A program made the translations under genes and the position numbers. From assembly GCA_029778965.1 (NCBI GenBank), contig JAKPBL010000107.1, positions 1 through 7,541 of the forward strand: a DNA stretch of 7,541 nucleotides, in the 5' to 3' direction. Of the stretch, positions 4,974 to 7,541 are shown in pieces. Origin of the DNA: Bacteroidota bacterium (GTDB taxonomy: Bacteria > Bacteroidota > Bacteroidia > Chitinophagales > Chitinophagaceae). Each line of letters begins with the position of its first letter. Positions within the stretch are counted from its first letter, which is position 1. The notes beneath the pieces are model-generated. The model was given only the letters and a program-made list of their open reading frames with translations. It was not told the DNA's origin and made no database searches.

Positions 4974-6605
4974 TTACTCCTCCGCCAGGAAGGGATATTT
5001 GAAGCTGGTCGGCGGGTTATACGTTTCTTTGATCGTACGCGCACTCAGCCAACGGTACAGGTTCAGCATAGAGCCGGCCTTGTCGTTGGTGCCGCTGGCG
5101 CGGGCGCCGCCAAAAGGCTGTTGTCCCACTACGGCGCCGGTCGGTTTGTCGTTGATATAAAAGTTACCCGCTGCATTCCGCAGGCGGTTGGTAGCCAATT
5201 CTACTGCTTCGCGATCCTGCGCCAGGATAGAGCCGGTAAGTGCGTAGGGCGATGTCGTATCCACCAGGGTCAATGCCTTATCGAAATTGTTAGCGTCGTA
5301 CACGTAAATGGTCAGCACCGGCCCAAACAACTCCTCGCACATGGTTACGTATTTCGGGTCGCGCACTTCGATAACGGTCGGCTCGATGAAGTAGCCTTTG
5401 CGCTTATCGCAGTTACCACCCACCAGGATCTTCGCACCGCGGTCTTTCTTCGCGCGGTCGATATAACGCTTCAGCTTGTCATAGCTGCGTTCGTCGATCA
5501 CCGCATTAATGAAATTGGAGAAGTCTTCCACCGAGCCCATCTTCATCTGCGATACCTGGTCAACCAGCTTGCGTTTTACCGACTCTGCGATATTGGAAGG
5601 CAGGTAAGCACGTGAAGCGGCAGAGCATTTTTGTCCCTGGTATTCGAAAGCGCCGCGGGCCAGCGCCGTTGCCACCACATCGGGATCGGCGCTTTTATGG
5701 GCCAGCACGAAATCCTTACCGCCGGTCTCTCCCACGATGCGCGGATAGGTTTTGAACTTGCCGACATTCGCACCGATGGTTCCCCACATGGTGTTGAACA
5801 CGCCGGTGGAGCCTGTAAAATGCACGCCGGCAAAATCGGGATGATTGAAACAAACATCGCCCAGCGTGGGACCATCCACATAGATCAGGTTGATAACGCC
5901 GTCGGGAAGTCCCGCTTCCTGCAAAACCTTCATGAACATCTGTGCCGAATAGATCTGGGTCTGCGCCGCTTTCCATACCACCGTATTGCCGCACATGGCG
6001 GCCGAGGTGGGCAGGTTACCGCCTATCGCGGTGAAATTGAAGGGCGTGATGGCCAGCACAAAACCTTCCAGCGGACGCCATTCCAGGCGGTTGTGCACCC
6101 CGGGGCTGCTGATCGGCTGCTGCTTGTATATCTCGCTCAGGTAATGCACGTTGAAACGAAGGAAGTCAACGATCTCGCAGGCGGCATCGATCTCGGCCTG
6201 GTACACGTTCTTGCTTTGTCCCAGCATGGTAGTGCCATTCATATAAGGGCGGTACTTCGTTGCTATCAGGTCGGCGGCTTTCAGGAAAATAGCGGCGCGG
6301 TTTTCCCAGCTCATGGCACCCCATGATGCCTTTGCTTTCAGCGCGGCATCGATGGCCTGGTGAACATGGTTCCGGTTGCCTTCGTGGAAATAGCCGAGCA
6401 CATGCTCTCTTTCATGCGGCGGATGAATCGATATTTTTTTCCCCGTACGCACGGCGCGGCCGCCGATATACATGGGAATATCCGCTTCTTTTCGCTTTAA
6501 TTCGGCCAGCACTTTTTTCAGGGCAGCTTTTTCGGGTGAGCCCGGAGCGTAGTTGAGCACCGGCTCGTTGGCGGGAATGGGATAGGAAAATGTACCTAAG
6601 CTCAT
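4974..6605 (-). CDS. pruA: L-glutamate gamma-semialdehyde (1-pyrroline-5-carboxylate) dehydrogenase, type 1
   Basis: This NAD-dependent aldehyde dehydrogenase oxidises glutamate gamma-semialdehyde (from 1-pyrroline-5-carboxylate) to glutamate, the second step of proline breakdown. The 543-residue protein shows the ALDH fold in order: the N-terminal region with IGGRAVRTGKKISIHPPH (about 47-64), ITPFNFTAIGGNLP (186-199), the NAD-binding block VHFTGSTGVFNTMW (261-274), the general-base motif VGETGGKDFVLAH (291-303, Glu 293), the catalytic cysteine motif YQGQKCSAASRAYLP (322-336, Cys 327), EELFGPVLTIYVYD (424-437) and QPFGGARASGTNDKAG (496-511). The long N-terminus, SKNVYQAEIDAACE and the GTNDKAG segment match the stand-alone P5C dehydrogenase group rather than the bifunctional PutA. 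The ATG at 6603-6605 lies 17 bases after the prfB stop, so some read-through from prfB is likely. No proline dehydrogenase gene is in the window. Confidence 0.95.
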   Translation of the reverse strand: MSLGTFSYPIPANEPVLNYAPGSPEKAALKKVLAELKRKEADIPMYIGGRAVRTGKKISIHPPHEREHVLGYFHEGNRNHVHQAIDAALKAKASWGAMSWENRAAIFLKAADLIATKYRPYMNGTTMLGQSKNVYQAEIDAACEIVDFLRFNVHYLSEIYKQQPISSPGVHNRLEWRPLEGFVLAITPFNFTAIGGNLPTSAAMCGNTVVWKAAQTQIYSAQMFMKVLQEAGLPDGVINLIYVDGPTLGDVCFNHPDFAGVHFTGSTGVFNTMWGTIGANVGKFKTYPRIVGETGGKDFVLAHKSADPDVVATALARGAFEYQGQKCSAASRAYLPSNIAESVKRKLVDQVSQMKMGSVEDFSNFINAVIDERSYDKLKRYIDRAKKDRGAKILVGGNCDKRKGYFIEPTVIEVRDPKYVTMCEELFGPVLTIYVYDANNFDKALTLVDTTSPYALTGSILAQDREAVELATNRLRNAAGNFYINDKPTGAVVGQQPFGGARASGTNDKAGSMLNLYRWLSARTIKETYNPPTSFKYPFLAEE

Positions 6606-6622
6606 CTTTAATGTATTTTAGT

Positions 6623-7541
6623 TTAAGACGTGGGTTCTTCCTCTTTCTGGCTCATCAGGTAAGCTTTAATGAATCCGTCGAGTTCGCCATCCATCACCGG
6701 CTGCACATTGCCGACCTCATAATCGGTACGATGGTCTTTGATCATTTTATACGGATGAAACACATAGCTTCGAATCTGGCTGCCCCATTCTATCTTCTTC
6801 TTGGCGGCATTGGTGGCATTTTTCAGCTCTTCCCGCTTGCGCAGTTCCTCCTCATACAAGCGGCTCTTCAGCATCTGCATGGCCTTTTCCCGGTTGCCAA
6901 GCTGCGTACGCTCTGTTTGGCAGATCACCACAATACCCGTAGGAATATGGGTCAGCATCACTTTCGTCTCTACCTTGTTCACGTTTTGTCCGCCGGCGCC
7001 GCCGCTTCGGGCAGTTTCCATCTTCACCTCGCTGTCTTTGACCTCGATCTCGATGCTGTCGTCCACCAGCGGATAGACGAATATCGACGCAAATGAGGTA
7101 TGGCGGCGGGCATTGGCGTCGAAGGGCGAAATCCGCACCAGGCGATGTACGCCGCTTTCTCCTTTCAGGAAACCATAAGCAAAAGGCCCGTCGAACTGGT
7201 AGGTAGCACTTTTGATACCGGCGCCGTCGCCATCCTGCCAGTCGAGCTCCGTCACATTATATCCCTGTTTTTCACCATACATCCGGTACATGCGGGCCAG
7301 CATCTGGGCCCAGTCCTGGCTTTCGGTGCCTCCTGCGCCTGAATTGATCTGTACCACTGCCGGCAATTCGTCTTCCGGCTGGTTGAGGGTGCTCTTGAAC
7401 TCGGCGTCTTCAACGGCCGTCAGGGCTTTGTTATACGCTTCTTTCACCTCTTCCTCGCTGGCCTCGCCCGCTTTCCAGAAGTCATGGAGCACGGCAAAGT
7501 CTTCCACGGCGGTATCTACTTCCGCAAACAAACCGATCCAG
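6623..7541 (-). CDS. prfB: Peptide chain release factor 2, N-terminus cut by window edge
   Basis: RF2 enters the ribosomal A site at UAA and UGA stop codons and triggers release of the finished protein. The frame is open to the window end (first full codon TGG at 7538-7540); the TTG at 7529-7531 is an internal leucine and not the start. The visible 305 residues include [19 protein letters not shown] (domain 2 entry), the stop-codon-reading tripeptide SPF in [15 protein letters not shown] (SPF at 7121-7129, diagnostic of RF2 rather than RF1), and the catalytic loop [14 protein letters not shown] (GGQ at 6986-6994). Downstream come [16 protein letters not shown] and [22 protein letters not shown]. 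Comparison with E. coli RF2, where GGQ is at 250-252, suggests about 65-70 residues are missing, including any programmed +1 frameshift site. It is probably transcribed ahead of pruA. Confidence 0.97.
   Translation of the reverse strand, partial: WIGLFAEVDTAVEDFAVLHDFWKAGEASEEEVKEAYNKALTAVEDAEFKSTLNQPEDELPAVVQINSGAGGTESQDWAQMLARMYRMYGEKQGYNVTELDWQDGDGAGIKSATYQFDGPFAYGFLKGESGVHRLVRISPFDANARRHTSFASIFVYPLVDDSIEIEVKDSEVKMETARSGGAGGQNVNKVETKVMLTHIPTGIVVICQTERTQLGNREKAMQMLKSRLYEEELRKREELKNATNAAKKKIEWGSQIRSYVFHPYKMIKDHRTDYEVGNVQPVMDGELDGFIKAYLMSQKEEEPTS

Noticed and set aside
4896..5615. 239-codon plus-strand frame, and a 231-codon plus-strand frame at 5631-6326, over pruA
   Set aside because: Both are antisense to a full-length aldehyde dehydrogenase with all catalytic motifs; their sequences show histidine- and glutamine-rich shadow composition.
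7529..7531. Start codon for prfB at TTG 7529-7531
   Set aside because: The frame stays open to the window edge (W-I-G before it) and RF2 should have about 65-70 more residues upstream, so this is an internal leucine.

Overview
The window looks like chromosomal DNA of a Bacteroidota bacterium, most likely a member of the Chitinophagaceae/Chitinophagales. This rests on the style of the proteins (543-residue type-1 P5C dehydrogenase, a PyrR–PyrB pair, a Crp-type HTH ending in TSLSRIRK), on the scarcity of Shine-Dalgarno sequences, and on exact matches to the Bacteroidota -7 promoter box TAnnTTTG ahead of pyrR and pyrB. Genus and family are inference. Every gene I can support lies on the minus strand, so transcription runs from high to low coordinates.

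Reading in the direction of transcription, the window opens inside prfB (peptide release factor 2, N-terminus cut off by the window edge). Seventeen bases later comes pruA (glutamate semialdehyde/P5C dehydrogenase), followed by a probable intrinsic terminator. A 346-bp spacer with a very long, perfect 29-bp inverted repeat separates pruA from pyrR, pyrB and coaD, a compact pyrimidine/CoA cluster. pyrR appears to start at TTG.

The stretch from about 2660 down to 1340 looks like decaying or rearranged accessory DNA. It holds (i) a remnant of a Crp/Fnr-family regulator, with intact N-terminal residues and an intact C-terminal recognition helix but most of the middle deleted and the two ends in different frames; (ii) an intact small NAD(P)H-dependent FMN reductase that begins 9 bases after that remnant; and (iii) an AHSA1/SRPBCC-domain gene whose conserved C-terminal third is replaced by an unrelated short tail.

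The last block is a TauE/SafE-family membrane exporter followed by moaD and moaE, the small and large subunits of molybdopterin synthase (moaE runs off the window). The exporter has no in-frame ATG. A good ATG lies just upstream but in the wrong frame, separated by a run of nine T residues on the coding strand, so frameshift, transcriptional slippage, phase variation or a homopolymer sequencing error must be considered.

I see no CRISPR array, tRNA, rRNA, insertion sequence or recognisable new defence or biosynthetic system. The points worth checking are the T9 frame problem in the exporter, the collapsed crp gene, the truncated AHSA1 gene and the long hairpin ahead of pyrR.
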